Of a stretch of DNA of 26,359 bases, positions 15,144 to 22,274 are shown in pieces. Source of the stretch: Christensenella sp. UBA4626 (GTDB taxonomy: Bacteria > Bacillota > Clostridia > Christensenellales > UBA1242); NCBI GenBank assembly GCA_002406115.1, contig DHNC01000034.1, forward strand, positions 1-26,359. The letters are read 5' to 3'. A program made the translations under genes and the position numbers. A model generated the notes under the pieces. The model did no database searches and was not told the origin of the DNA. It saw only the letters and a program-made list of their open reading frames with translations. The stretch's first letter is position 1. Every line of letters starts with the position of its first letter.

Positions 15144-15380
15144 CTATTTGCAGTTTTTGGTTGTTTTGCTGCCACAGCCGCCGCAAGACTTTGTTTGACG
15201 AGAACTGCAAGCCTTTGTTGGGTGTGGTGCTGCGGATTTTTCTCTTGTTCCGCAGTTTGAACATGATTTTGTGCTGCGGCTGCCGGCTGTCATATTGCTA
15301 GATTTTTCGTTTGAGCAATTTGAACAAGCCTTTTCAGATTTGTTGTCGACGTTCTTTTCTTTTTTCTTTTTACCGAACAT
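15144..15380 (-). CDS. Small Lys/Cys-rich protein, possibly metal-binding
   Basis: A 78-residue protein I cannot assign to a named family. It has eight cysteines: CSNC at 19-22, CSNC at 40-43, C58, CGGC at 66-69 and C77. Units of the form TK(S/A/N)C recur (38, 56, 64, 75), giving a repeat of about 20 residues and then shorter steps. Lysine, serine and threonine make up most of the rest, so the protein is strongly basic and probably disordered without metal. There is no signal peptide. It is real by context: a strong AAAGGAG ribosome site 6 bases before ATG 15380, its own terminator, and a TACATTTGTA palindrome 27 bases upstream of the start. A small metallothionein-like or zinc/copper-buffering protein is a reasonable guess. 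A ribosomally made modified peptide is less likely because no maturase gene is nearby. Confidence 0.78.
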   Translation of the reverse strand: MFGKKKKEKNVDNKSEKACSNCSNEKSSNMTAGSRSTKSCSNCGTREKSAAPHPTKACSSRQTKSCGGCGSKTTKNCK

Positions 15381-15405
15381 AAATTCTCCTTTTAGGTAAG
15401 TTGCC

Positions 15406-15417
15406 CTACATTTGTAG
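15406..15417. promoter_or_regulatory. Possible CopY/BlaI-type operator
   Basis: CTACATTTGTAG is a perfect 12-base palindrome (two central bases aside) and contains TACA-N2-TGTA, the core bound by CopY/BlaI-family repressors. It lies in the 5' leader or promoter of the Cys-rich gene. No repressor gene of this family is in the window. Confidence 0.45.
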
Positions 15418-15621
15418 TATGTCCCGTATGGTCGTTAAAAATACACTAATAACACCTAAATTGAAAAAAATTTTTGAATCAAATTTGAAACATAAGGACA
15501 TTAAAAATTTGCTTTTTTATAATTTCTTTTTGAAAATATAAGCGTCAAAACCTCGCTAAAAAAACAAAAAAATAATACTCTCGGATGCTTCTTGAAAATT
15601 CTCGTGCATCAAAACACAAAC

Positions 15622-15647
15622 AAAAAAGCACCATATTTAGTGCTTTT
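15622..15647 (-). terminator. Terminator of the Asp23-fakA unit
   Basis: On minus, AAAAGCAC / GTGCTTTT with an 8-base loop running into TT, 20 bases after the fakA stop. Confidence 0.88.
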
Positions 15648-15667
15648 ATAAATTTATCATACAATAT

Positions 15668-17302
15668 CTATTCAACCGACACAATGTAATAATAAACAGG
15701 TTGACCGCCGTACAAGACAGCAACATCGCAGTCTGGGAAAGTTTCTTCCAACCTAGATTGCATTTCCATAGCGTCCTCTTCGGTCACTCCGTCGCCATAG
15801 AAAAGAGTTATATTGCTTGAATTTTCGTTTAAGATTTTGCCAACAAGTTCAACAGTTGTGTCAGCAATATTTTTGCCGATTGTAAGGACTGAATGATTGT
15901 CCAACCCCATAATATCGCCAACTGTAACATCCAAACCGTCGACATTGGTTGTGCGAACCGCATATGTAACCGAGCCAGAAGAAACGGCCTCAATTGCGGA
16001 TTTCATATTTTCAATATTTTCTTCAATACTTGCCTGAGCGTCGAATGCCACAACCGCACTAACCCCCTCTGGGATGCTGCGTGTTGGGATGACAATCAAG
16101 TTCTTATCAGTGATGTCGTTTGCTTGGTTTGCAGACATGATGATATTTTTATTGTTAGGGAACACAAAAATATTTTTTGCATTAACATTATCTGCTGCTG
16201 TAGCAATGTCGTTAGCACTTGGGTTCATTGTTTGACCGCCGCTGATGATATAGTCAACGTCAATGTCTTTAAACACTTCGTTCAAGCCGTCGCCTGCCGC
16301 AACTGCAATCATGCCATACTCTTTCAGCGGTGCTTTTTCGGCTTGTTTACGCAATTGACGATTTTGTTCGAGCATATTTTCGATTTTTACGCCGTTAAGT
16401 TCGCCCAATTGCAAAGCATAGCCCAAAGCCCTGTTAGGTTCGTTGGTGTGAACGTGAACTTTTATCAATTGAAGGTCACCAATGCAAAGCACGCTATCGC
16501 CAAGTTCCATCAAACGAGAACGAAGGGTGTTGATATCTGCATCAGTTGTCTTTTCAAAAATGTTTGTGATGAAAAATTCGGTGCAATATGCATATTTGAT
16601 GTCAGCCAAAGATTTATAGTTGACGTGCATATCTTCGCTTGTGATATCTTTTTCAACGTTATCCACAAACTCAACTTCGGCACATTCGCCAGTCAAGGCC
16701 TTGTAAAAACCGCTGAAAATAAACATCAAACCACGACCGCCGGCGTCAACAACGCCTGCTTTTTTGAGCACTGGCAACAATTCCGGTGTCATTTGAAGGG
16801 TTGCTTCGCCATATGCGATGATTTCGTTTAAGAAATCTTCAAAACTCTTGCTGGACTTAACTGCTTGTTTAGATTTGTCAGCCATTGCCTTGATAACTGT
16901 CAAGATTGTGCCCTCTTTTGGCACTGTGACTGCCTTATAAGCCATGTCCGCACCAGTTTGGATTGCACGTGCAAAAGCCTTGATGTCAATTTCATTTTCG
17001 CAAGACATCAATGCAGAACACATCCCTTTGATGATTTGAGAAGTGATAACGCCGCTGTTGCCTCGGGCACCTTTAAGAGCGCCACGGTTGAAAGCCACAC
17101 AAATTGCTTCAATTGTATTGCTTTCGCAATTGTTCATTTCTGTTGCTGCACTTTTGAGTGTCAAACTCATATTTGTGCCAGTGTCGCCATCTGGGACAGG
17201 AAAGACGTTTAAAGCGTCGATACTTTCTCTATTTTCTTCCACCAAAGAAAATGCCGTTGCAAACATTTTCCTTAAACCGGAACCATTGATTGTTTTGTTC
17301 AT
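15668..17302 (-). CDS. fakA: Fatty acid kinase FakA / DhaL-domain protein YloV
   Basis: A 544-residue protein like Bacillus YloV and Staphylococcus FakA, which phosphorylates fatty acids held by FakB (DegV-type) carriers for phospholipid synthesis. The N-terminal DhaL-like ATP domain shows NVFPVPDGDTGTNMS (32-46) with metal-binding D38 and D40, GALKGARGNSGVITSQ, and VVDAGGRGL. The middle and C-terminal parts carry HVHTNEPNRALGYALQLG, IISGGQTMNPS and FPNNKNIIMSANQA, characteristic of the FakA/YloV family. I chose ATG 17302 since the family starts at about this distance from the DhaL motif and AGGAG precedes it; an in-frame ATG at 17440 would lie inside the upstream gene. It follows the Asp23-family gene by 14 bases. 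Confidence 0.93.
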   Translation of the reverse strand: MNKTINGSGLRKMFATAFSLVEENRESIDALNVFPVPDGDTGTNMSLTLKSAATEMNNCESNTIEAICVAFNRGALKGARGNSGVITSQIIKGMCSALMSCENEIDIKAFARAIQTGADMAYKAVTVPKEGTILTVIKAMADKSKQAVKSSKSFEDFLNEIIAYGEATLQMTPELLPVLKKAGVVDAGGRGLMFIFSGFYKALTGECAEVEFVDNVEKDITSEDMHVNYKSLADIKYAYCTEFFITNIFEKTTDADINTLRSRLMELGDSVLCIGDLQLIKVHVHTNEPNRALGYALQLGELNGVKIENMLEQNRQLRKQAEKAPLKEYGMIAVAAGDGLNEVFKDIDVDYIISGGQTMNPSANDIATAADNVNAKNIFVFPNNKNIIMSANQANDITDKNLIVIPTRSIPEGVSAVVAFDAQASIEENIENMKSAIEAVSSGSVTYAVRTTNVDGLDVTVGDIMGLDNHSVLTIGKNIADTTVELVGKILNENSSNITLFYGDGVTEEDAMEMQSRLEETFPDCDVAVLYGGQPVYYYIVSVE

Positions 17303-17316
17303 TTTAAAAATTACTC

Positions 17317-17664
17317 CTATACACGGACATCTACAATGTGTACAACCACGCTTTTGACAAGCATCCCGGCAAATCTCTCCACCGAATACTTGACGCTTTG
17401 CTTGATTGAAGAAGCCACTGCACTTGCTGAAACGCCGCAATGCTTCATGATAACATAGACGTCAATCTTCATACTATCATTTTGAATATTGGTTACAACA
17501 ACGCCCTTGTGAGCAGTTGTTGATGTATTACCTTTGAAAAAACTATGTGGAGCCACGAGACCAACCACCCCAACACATTCCAAAACGGAAACAGCAGCAA
17601 CCTTACTGATTGCGAGTTTGCTGACGCTGATTTTGCCAAACGTATTGAACGTAGTAAGTTTCAT
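17317..17664 (-). CDS. yloU: Asp23/Gls24-family protein (YloU-like)
   Basis: A 115-residue cytoplasmic protein of the Asp23/YloU family, which is almost always next to fakA/yloV, as here. VSKLAISKVAAVSVLECVGVVGL, then KGVVVTNIQNDSMKIDVYVIMKHCGVSASAVASSI and the C-terminal VVVHIVDVRV match the family layout. Family members act in envelope homeostasis, but this one has no identified partner. The ATG at 17664 follows GGAGAG; upstream in-frame ATGs lie in the promoter region. It begins the two-gene unit with fakA, whose ribosome site overlaps its stop codon. Confidence 0.92.
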   Translation of the reverse strand: MKLTTFNTFGKISVSKLAISKVAAVSVLECVGVVGLVAPHSFFKGNTSTTAHKGVVVTNIQNDSMKIDVYVIMKHCGVSASAVASSIKQSVKYSVERFAGMLVKSVVVHIVDVRV

Positions 17665-17680
17665 TACACTCTCCGATTTT

Positions 17681-17709
17681 AGTATAATATATAAATCAAA
17701 TTTTGGCAA
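17681..17709 (-). promoter_or_regulatory. yloU-fakA promoter
   Basis: On minus, TTGCCA (17709-17704), 17 bases, TATACT (17686-17681), 17 bases before the ATG. Confidence 0.8.
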
Positions 17710-17944
17710 ACAAATTTTATCAATTTTGCCAAATTTGTTTGACTTTTTGCAAAACACTTCACTTTTTCCAAAATTTGGAAGCGGATTTTGGGGTATTGTT
17801 TTGGCTGTGCTTTTGCGTGTTTTTTTAGTCAAACTTCCTTTGATTTTGCTTTGGAATTTGGGCTATACAATAGTTTATGCTTTAATATATAATTTAAACT
17901 TATTCGGCGAAACAAAACAAATTCTTACAATTTGGTAAAAACAC

Positions 17945-17973
17945 TTGCAATTTGGTTTTGGTTGTGCTAATAT
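17945..17973 (+). promoter_or_regulatory. rpmB promoter
   Basis: TTGCAA (17945-17950), 17 bases, TAATAT (17968-17973) preceded by TGC, an extended -10. The rpmB start is 35 bases further on. Confidence 0.75.
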
Positions 17974-18008
17974 AGGCAGGTAGTTGAAATATTTTACGGA
18001 GGTAACAA

Positions 18009-18194
18009 ATGAAAGTTTGCGAAGTTTGTGGCAAAGGCCGCACATCAGGCAATAATGTTAGCCATAGTATGCGTCATACAAAAAGAACTTTTGATGCTAA
18101 TATTCAAAAGGTTGATGTAGAATTGGACGGCAAAAAAGGCAAAAAGAATATATGTGCTAGTTGTTTAAAAACAATGAAAAAAGAAAGTAAATAA
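18009..18194 (+). CDS. rpmB: 50S ribosomal protein L28 (zinc-binding form)
   Basis: A 61-residue large-subunit protein. MKVCEVCGKGRTSGNNVSHS is the classic L28 start with the first CxxC, RHTKRTFDANIQ follows, and CASCLKTMKK gives the second CxxC, so this is the C+ (zinc-ribbon) form. The ribosome site GGAGGT lies 6 bases before the ATG. It is a single-gene unit. The last codons (MKKESK-stop) form the 5' arm of the terminator, and this whole 3' end is duplicated about 150 bases downstream. Confidence 0.97.
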   Translation: MKVCEVCGKGRTSGNNVSHSMRHTKRTFDANIQKVDVELDGKKGKKNICASCLKTMKKESK

Positions 18195-18207
18195 TCTTTC
18201 TTTTTTT
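18177..18207 (+). terminator. rpmB terminator overlapping the stop codon
   Basis: AAAAAAGAAAG / CTTTCTTTTTTT with the TAA stop codon in the 8-base loop region. Confidence 0.85.
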
Positions 18208-18240
18208 GTTAACCAATACGAATTTATGAGTATTGTTAAC
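18208..18240. repeat. Inverted repeat after rpmB
   Basis: GTTAACCAATAC pairs with GTATTGTTAAC with one bulged base around a 10-base loop. No T-run follows. Confidence 0.6.
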
Positions 18241-18257
18241 CAAATAGAAAGTAAATA

Positions 18258-18284
18258 AGTTTGGGATAATACCTAAACTTTTTT
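18258..18284 (+). terminator. Second terminator after rpmB
   Basis: AGTTTGGG / CCTAAACT (one G-T pair) and a T-run; related in sequence to the hairpin at 18381-18408. Confidence 0.75.
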
Positions 18285-18319
18285 CTTGTTTCTGTTACGA
18301 GCAAAGCGAGTTTCAACAA

Positions 18320-18408
18320 ACAATGAAAAAAGAAAGTAAATAGACTTTCTTTTTTTAATATCTCAAGATTTAATCAAGTTAGTTTAGGTATTGCCCTAAA
18401 CTTTTTTT
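18320..18408 (+). repeat. Duplicate of the rpmB 3' end and its terminators
   Basis: ACAATGAAAAAAGAAAGTAA is identical to the rpmB end (from 18171), again followed by a T-rich stem partner (18326-18356) and then by AGTTTAGG / CCTAAACT plus seven T (18381-18408), the counterpart of the 18258-18284 hairpin. Both hairpins look like working terminators. Confidence 0.8.
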
Positions 18409-18737
18409 AACAATTTTTTAAGGTCTTTAATAAATATATTATATGAAAATATATTGTTGGAAAGCCCCCAAATTTTTACGACCATTTTTTAAGTTGTTTT
18501 TCAAAAAGTGCATTTATTACATAAAATAGCCCAGTAAAGGCTTTTTAAACAGCAAATTTTGTGCAAAAGGACGCCTATCACCCTCCCCATTTGGTGCGGC
18601 TTGGTATGTCAATTGCATTTGATAATCCTAGAAAATGGTATTTTGCAAACAATCCTATTTACTTTACCGCTCCCCAAATTTGGCTTGTTTAAAACCAATT
18701 TATTTTGTCTCACTTAAAAATATGGTTGGTTGCACAC
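18409..18737. other. Convergent intergenic region, rpmB to dnaJ
   Basis: 329 bases with no gene. It contains copy 2 of the dispersed repeat at its right end and otherwise no feature I can name. Confidence 0.6.
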
Positions 18738-18747
18738 AAGAAAAAAA
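18682..18747. repeat. Dispersed 60-bp repeat, copy 2
   Basis: Same layout as 5849-5910: AAAACCAATTTATTT, a short variable centre, TTAAAAATATGGTTGGTTG, then AAGAAAAA. The AACCAA and TTGGTT arms can pair. Confidence 0.65.
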
Positions 18748-18768
18748 CTAGTTGTCTAGTTTTTTCTT
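18738..18768. terminator. Terminator overlapping the dnaJ stop codon
   Basis: AAGAAAAAAACTAG / CTAGTTTTTTCTT with a 4-base loop. On minus the last six dnaJ codons and the TAG stop are inside the hairpin. It is nearly symmetric, so it should stop transcription from both sides. Confidence 0.88.
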
Positions 18769-19875
18769 ATAATTATTAGTTTTTGGATAAGCCTTGTCGC
18801 TTATATTCTCTGCCCACTCTTTGAGAGCCTTTGTCTGGCTGCGATCGAGGTCTTTTGGCATCTCGCCTTTAAGGGTTACAATGATGTCGCCATAACCGCT
18901 GCCTTTGAGGTATTTTATACCCTTGCCTTTAAGTGTATACTTTGTGTTGGATTGAGTGAGAGCCGCAACATTTATGGTTGTTGTGCCTTTTGGTGTAGGA
19001 ACTTCCACGCTGCCGCCCAAAAGTAAGGTTGTGATTGGTGCGTAAACATCCACATACAAGTCAAAGCCTTTACGGACAAGCAATGGGTGAGCGGTGACGC
19101 TTATGCCAATCCTCAAATCGCCCGGAACGCCCTGATTTGACGCTGTTTGGTTGCCCTCGCCGTTTAAACGGATGACTTGACCGTCATCAATGCCTGCTGG
19201 CACTTTAACCTTTATCTTGGTTTGCACAGTCCTAAGCCCGCTGCCTCTGCAAGTGGTGCATTTATCCTTAACCACTTTGCCCTTACCTCCACAACTGCGG
19301 CAAACACCGGTTGTGCGTGTCATGCCAAAGATAGTTTGTTGAGTGTATGTTACCCTACCACTGCCGTTACATTCTGGACAAGTAACATAGTCCCCAGCCG
19401 TCTTTGCACCCGTGCCATGACAGTCCGGACAACGTTCTTTACGGTTTATTACAACCTCTTTTTCGCATCCAAACACGGCTTCCGTAAACGACAAAGTGAG
19501 ACTTGTTTCGATATCCTCGCCTTCCTCACGCATTTGAGCAGCACCGCCACGACCGCCAAAGTTTGAAAAGATGTTGAATATATCTTCAAAACCGCCAAAG
19601 CCAGAGCCGTCGCCGCCACCAAAGCCTGAAAAACCGCCGTTGCCAAAGCCTTGCGCACCGTCTGCTGAACCAAATTGGTCATAGTTGGCACGTTTTTGTT
19701 TGTCACCCAAAACCGAATATGCTTCGTTTATCTCTTTAAATTTTTCTGCTGCCTCTGGGGCTTTGTTTAAATCTGGATGATATTTTTTTGCAAGTTGACG
19801 ATAAGCCGACTTGATTTCGTCATCACTGGCAGATTTGTCCACCCCAAGGGTTGCATAATAATCTTTGTTTGCCAT
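18748..19875 (-). CDS. dnaJ: Chaperone DnaJ (Hsp40, type I)
   Basis: A 375-residue co-chaperone that delivers unfolded proteins to DnaK and stimulates its ATPase. The J domain is at 1-70 with YHPDLNK (HPD motif), followed by a Gly/Phe-rich linker (about 75-110). The four zinc-binding repeats are CPDCHGTG, CPECNGSG, CRSCGGKG and CTTCRGSG, so this is full type I. The two C-terminal substrate-binding domains follow (VPAGIDDGQVIRLNGEGN and the GDLRIGISV/HPL segment). The ATG at 19875 has AAAAGGA upstream. It is the last gene of the hrcA operon, 209 bases after dnaK. Confidence 0.98.
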   Translation of the reverse strand: MANKDYYATLGVDKSASDDEIKSAYRQLAKKYHPDLNKAPEAAEKFKEINEAYSVLGDKQKRANYDQFGSADGAQGFGNGGFSGFGGGDGSGFGGFEDIFNIFSNFGGRGGAAQMREEGEDIETSLTLSFTEAVFGCEKEVVINRKERCPDCHGTGAKTAGDYVTCPECNGSGRVTYTQQTIFGMTRTTGVCRSCGGKGKVVKDKCTTCRGSGLRTVQTKIKVKVPAGIDDGQVIRLNGEGNQTASNQGVPGDLRIGISVTAHPLLVRKGFDLYVDVYAPITTLLLGGSVEVPTPKGTTTINVAALTQSNTKYTLKGKGIKYLKGSGYGDIIVTLKGEMPKDLDRSQTKALKEWAENISDKAYPKTNNYKKKLDN

Positions 19876-19919
19876 TTATTTTCCTTTTAATATTTACCGC
19901 TTGATATTTGCCGCAAAGA

Positions 19920-19943
19920 GAAGAAGGTTTTTGTGCCTTCTTC
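19920..19943 (-). other. Strong hairpin between dnaK and dnaJ without a T-run
   Basis: GAAGAAGG / CCTTCTTC with an 8-base loop, extendable by CAAAG/CTTTG around one bulge. No T-tract follows on minus, so it is more likely an mRNA-stability or processing element than a terminator. Confidence 0.6.
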
Positions 19944-20084
19944 CTTTGTTTAATATCAATTATTCAATTGTTTTCAAACAGATATTTTAAACCAAAATCC
20001 GCTTAAAATAGGTTAAAAGCGTTTAGGTGTTTTGAGAAATTGCAACCCCAAAACGCCCTTACCGATTTTTACACGAAGAGTTTA

Positions 20085-21911
20085 TTACTCAACAACAACG
20101 TTTGGGTCGCCGTCATCTTTTGGTTTGTCGCCATTAGGTGTTGCGCCTGCTTGACCTGCTTGTGCGCCTTGTGCTTGCGCTTGTTGATACATTTTGCTGA
20201 ACACTGTGTTTGCAACGTTCATAAGGTCTTCACTTGCCTTTTTAAGTTCGTCAAGACTTTCTGCTTGAAGGTGTTTTTTAGCCTCTTCACAAGCGTCGGT
20301 GAGTTGTTTTTTATCTTCTTCGCTGAGTTTGTCGGCGTTATCTTTAACAGTCTTTTCAATGTTCAAAATGCTTGCGTCAAGGCTGTTGCGTGTGTCGATA
20401 ACTTCACGTTTCTTCTTGTCTTCTTCTGCAAATTGTTCGGCTTCTTTAACTGCTTTATTGATTTCATCTTCGCTTAAATTTGTTGAAACAGTGATTGTGA
20501 TTTTTTGTTCTTTTTGAGTGCCAAGGTCTTTTGCACTAACATTTACGATACCGTTTGCATCAATATCAAATGTAACTTCGATTTGAGGAATGCCACGTGG
20601 TGCTGGTGGAATGCCAGTAAGTTGGAATCTGCCAAGAGATTTGTTTTGTGCGGCAAATTCACGTTCACCTTGAAGCACGTTGATTTCAACGCCCGGTTGG
20701 TTATCTTGTGCAGTGCTAAAGATTTGGCTCTTCTTTGTTGGGATTGTGGTGTTACGTTCAATCAAACGTGTGCAAACACCGCCCAATGTTTCGATACCAA
20801 GTGACAATGGTGTTACATCAAGCAACAACACGTCTTTAACTTCACCACCAAGCACGCCCGCTTGAATAGATGCACCGATTGCGACGCATTCATCAGGATT
20901 GATGCCTTTAAATGGTGTTACAGGGATTTCTTTGCTCAATGCTTCAACAACACAAGGAACACGTGTTGAACCACCAACCAAAACTACGTTTGCGATGTCA
21001 GTTTTGCTTAAACCAGCATCTCTAAGAGCGTTACGTGTGCAAACCAAAGTTTGGTCAACAAGGTCTGCAATCATGCTTTCAAATTTAGCACGAGAAAGTG
21101 TGTATTCCAAGTGTTTTGGGCCTGTTGCGTCTGCTGTGATAAATGGCAAACTGATTGTTGTTGAACTTAATGTTGAAAGTTCAATTTTTGCCTTTTCTGC
21201 AGCCTCTTTAAGACGTTGCATAGCAAGTTTATCTGTGCTTAAATCAATGTTATTTTCCTTTTTAAATTCTTCAATCAAAAGGTTCATGATGCGGTTATCA
21301 AAGTCGTCGCCGCCAAGACGAGTGTTACCATTCGTTGAAAGAACTTCAAACACGCCATCGCCAATTTCCAAAATAGAAACGTCGAATGTACCGCCACCAA
21401 GGTCGTAAACCAAGATTTTTTGGTTCTTTCTGTCTTGTTTGTCAAGGCCGTATGCCAATGCTGCTGCGGTAGGTTCGTTGATGATACGCAAAACTTCAAG
21501 ACCAGCGATTTTGCCAGCATTTTTTGTTGCTTGACGTTGGCTGTCGTTAAAGTATGCAGGCACTGTGATAACTGCCTGAGTTACCGGTTGCCCCAAATAT
21601 GCTTCGGCGTCAGATTTAAGTTTGCTTAAAATCATAGCGCTGATTTCTTCAGGGCTGTAAAGTTTGCCGTCAATGTTTACTTTGTAATCTGTGCCCATTT
21701 CACGTTTGATTGAGTAAATTGTGTGTTCTGGGTTGGCAACCATTTGACGTTTTGCCACTTGACCAACTAATCTTTCGCCACCTTTGAAAGCGACAACGGA
21801 AGGAGTGGTTCTGCTGCCTTCACTGTTTGGGATGACGGTTGGTTGACCGCCTTCCATAACTGCAACACAACTGTTTGTTGTGCCCAAGTCAATACCAATT
21901 ATCTTACCCAT
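20085..21911 (-). CDS. dnaK: Chaperone DnaK (Hsp70)
   Basis: A 608-residue ATP-driven folding chaperone. The nucleotide domain has GIDLGTTNSCVAV (5-17), AVITVPAYFNDSQRQATK, INEPTAAALAYG, VYDLGGGTFDVSILE and VLVGGSTRVP. The linker DVLLLDVTPLSLGIE leads into the substrate domain and helical lid, ending in a Q/A/G-rich tail and DDGDPNVVVE. ATG 21911 is chosen because AAAGGAGA precedes it and the protein then begins MGKIIGIDLGTTN; the frame happens to stay open back to 22037 through a repeat element, which is not coding. It follows grpE after an unusual 363-base gap. Confidence 0.98.
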   Translation of the reverse strand: MGKIIGIDLGTTNSCVAVMEGGQPTVIPNSEGSRTTPSVVAFKGGERLVGQVAKRQMVANPEHTIYSIKREMGTDYKVNIDGKLYSPEEISAMILSKLKSDAEAYLGQPVTQAVITVPAYFNDSQRQATKNAGKIAGLEVLRIINEPTAAALAYGLDKQDRKNQKILVYDLGGGTFDVSILEIGDGVFEVLSTNGNTRLGGDDFDNRIMNLLIEEFKKENNIDLSTDKLAMQRLKEAAEKAKIELSTLSSTTISLPFITADATGPKHLEYTLSRAKFESMIADLVDQTLVCTRNALRDAGLSKTDIANVVLVGGSTRVPCVVEALSKEIPVTPFKGINPDECVAIGASIQAGVLGGEVKDVLLLDVTPLSLGIETLGGVCTRLIERNTTIPTKKSQIFSTAQDNQPGVEINVLQGEREFAAQNKSLGRFQLTGIPPAPRGIPQIEVTFDIDANGIVNVSAKDLGTQKEQKITITVSTNLSEDEINKAVKEAEQFAEEDKKKREVIDTRNSLDASILNIEKTVKDNADKLSEEDKKQLTDACEEAKKHLQAESLDELKKASEDLMNVANTVFSKMYQQAQAQGAQAGQAGATPNGDKPKDDGDPNVVVE

Positions 21912-21948
21912 ATATATTATATCTCCTTTTACTATTTTCAATTTAATC

Positions 21949-22016
21949 TTGTGTCCCCTTGTGAGGGGAAGGCTGGTGTGCGAGTCTTGTCCGCACACCA
22001 AAGGGTAGTTATAACA
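21949..22016 (+). repeat. Foldback repeat family, copy R1
   Basis: GTGTCCCCTTGTGAGGGGAA, GGCTGGT, an inner stem GGTGTGCG/CGCACACC, then ACCAAAGGGTAGTTA. The outer parts are almost identical to R2 (24203-24259) and, inverted, to R3 (24305-24361). Confidence 0.88.
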
Positions 22017-22024
22017 ACCCCACC

Positions 22025-22153
22025 ACCACGTCGTCATCCATCGCTTTATCAGGACTCCCGCAAAAGCGTGAGATTTTGTGGGATAAGAAGCAACTGAGCA
22101 AAAGGCTTATGTTTGCGAACAGCAAACTAGCAAAAGCGACAGTTGCGACGTGG
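22025..22153. repeat. Nested inverted repeats next to R1
   Basis: ACCACGTCG...TCGCTTT at 22025-22048 pairs with AAAGCGA...CGACGTGGT ending near 22153. Inside, TCCCGCAAAA / TTTTGTGGGA and GTTTGC / GCAAAC form further hairpins. GTCCGCCCC...GGGGGACC at 22152-22181 resembles, in inverted form, the R1 end, so 21949-22181 could be one MITE-like unit. Confidence 0.65.
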
Positions 22154-22274
22154 TCCCCCGCCCGCTCACTAGGGGCGGACGAGAAAATGTTTTTTGTTTC
22201 AATTTTAAGATATGCTCGAACTTCGTTCCCGATATGACATTCAACTTTAAATTATGTGATGTTTAAATTTCCTT

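Larger units (their letters stand above)
17665..18008. other. Divergent intergenic region, yloU to rpmB
   Basis: 344 bases holding the yloU promoter at the left and the rpmB promoter at the right. The stretch between has open frames on plus that encode hydrophobic residues but no start with a ribosome site, and nothing else recognisable. Confidence 0.6.
21912..22274. other. grpE-dnaK intergenic region with a structured repeat element
   Basis: 363 bases within the heat-shock operon. From 21949 to about 22181 it is a nest of inverted repeats (separate entries). The rest is AT-rich and holds the dnaK ribosome site. I see no clear promoter for dnaK and no CIRCE here. Confidence 0.8.

Noticed and set aside
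14846..15175. Open frame on minus across tRNA-Gly, ending EIRTRDICLGKATLYH
   Set aside because: It is the complement of the tRNA; RTRD-type peptides are a well-known false annotation of tRNA genes, and there is no ribosome site.
15893..16831. 312-codon open frame on plus opposite fakA
   Set aside because: Cys/Phe/Asn-rich shadow of a clear gene on the other strand with no ribosome site.
17303..17440. Longer FakA start at 17440
   Set aside because: The extra 46 codons overlap the Asp23-family gene; ATG 17302 has the ribosome site.
17690..17938. Hydrophobic open frame on plus before rpmB
   Set aside because: Any start lies inside the antisense of the Asp23-family gene, no ribosome site; runs into the rpmB promoter region.
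21893..21900. TATAAT near the dnaK start as a leaderless promoter
   Set aside because: The sequence lies between a full AAAGGAGA ribosome site and the ATG and has no -35 at a workable distance.
21912..22037. Longer DnaK start at 22037
   Set aside because: The 42 extra codons read through the R1 repeat; the family start and ribosome site are at 21911.
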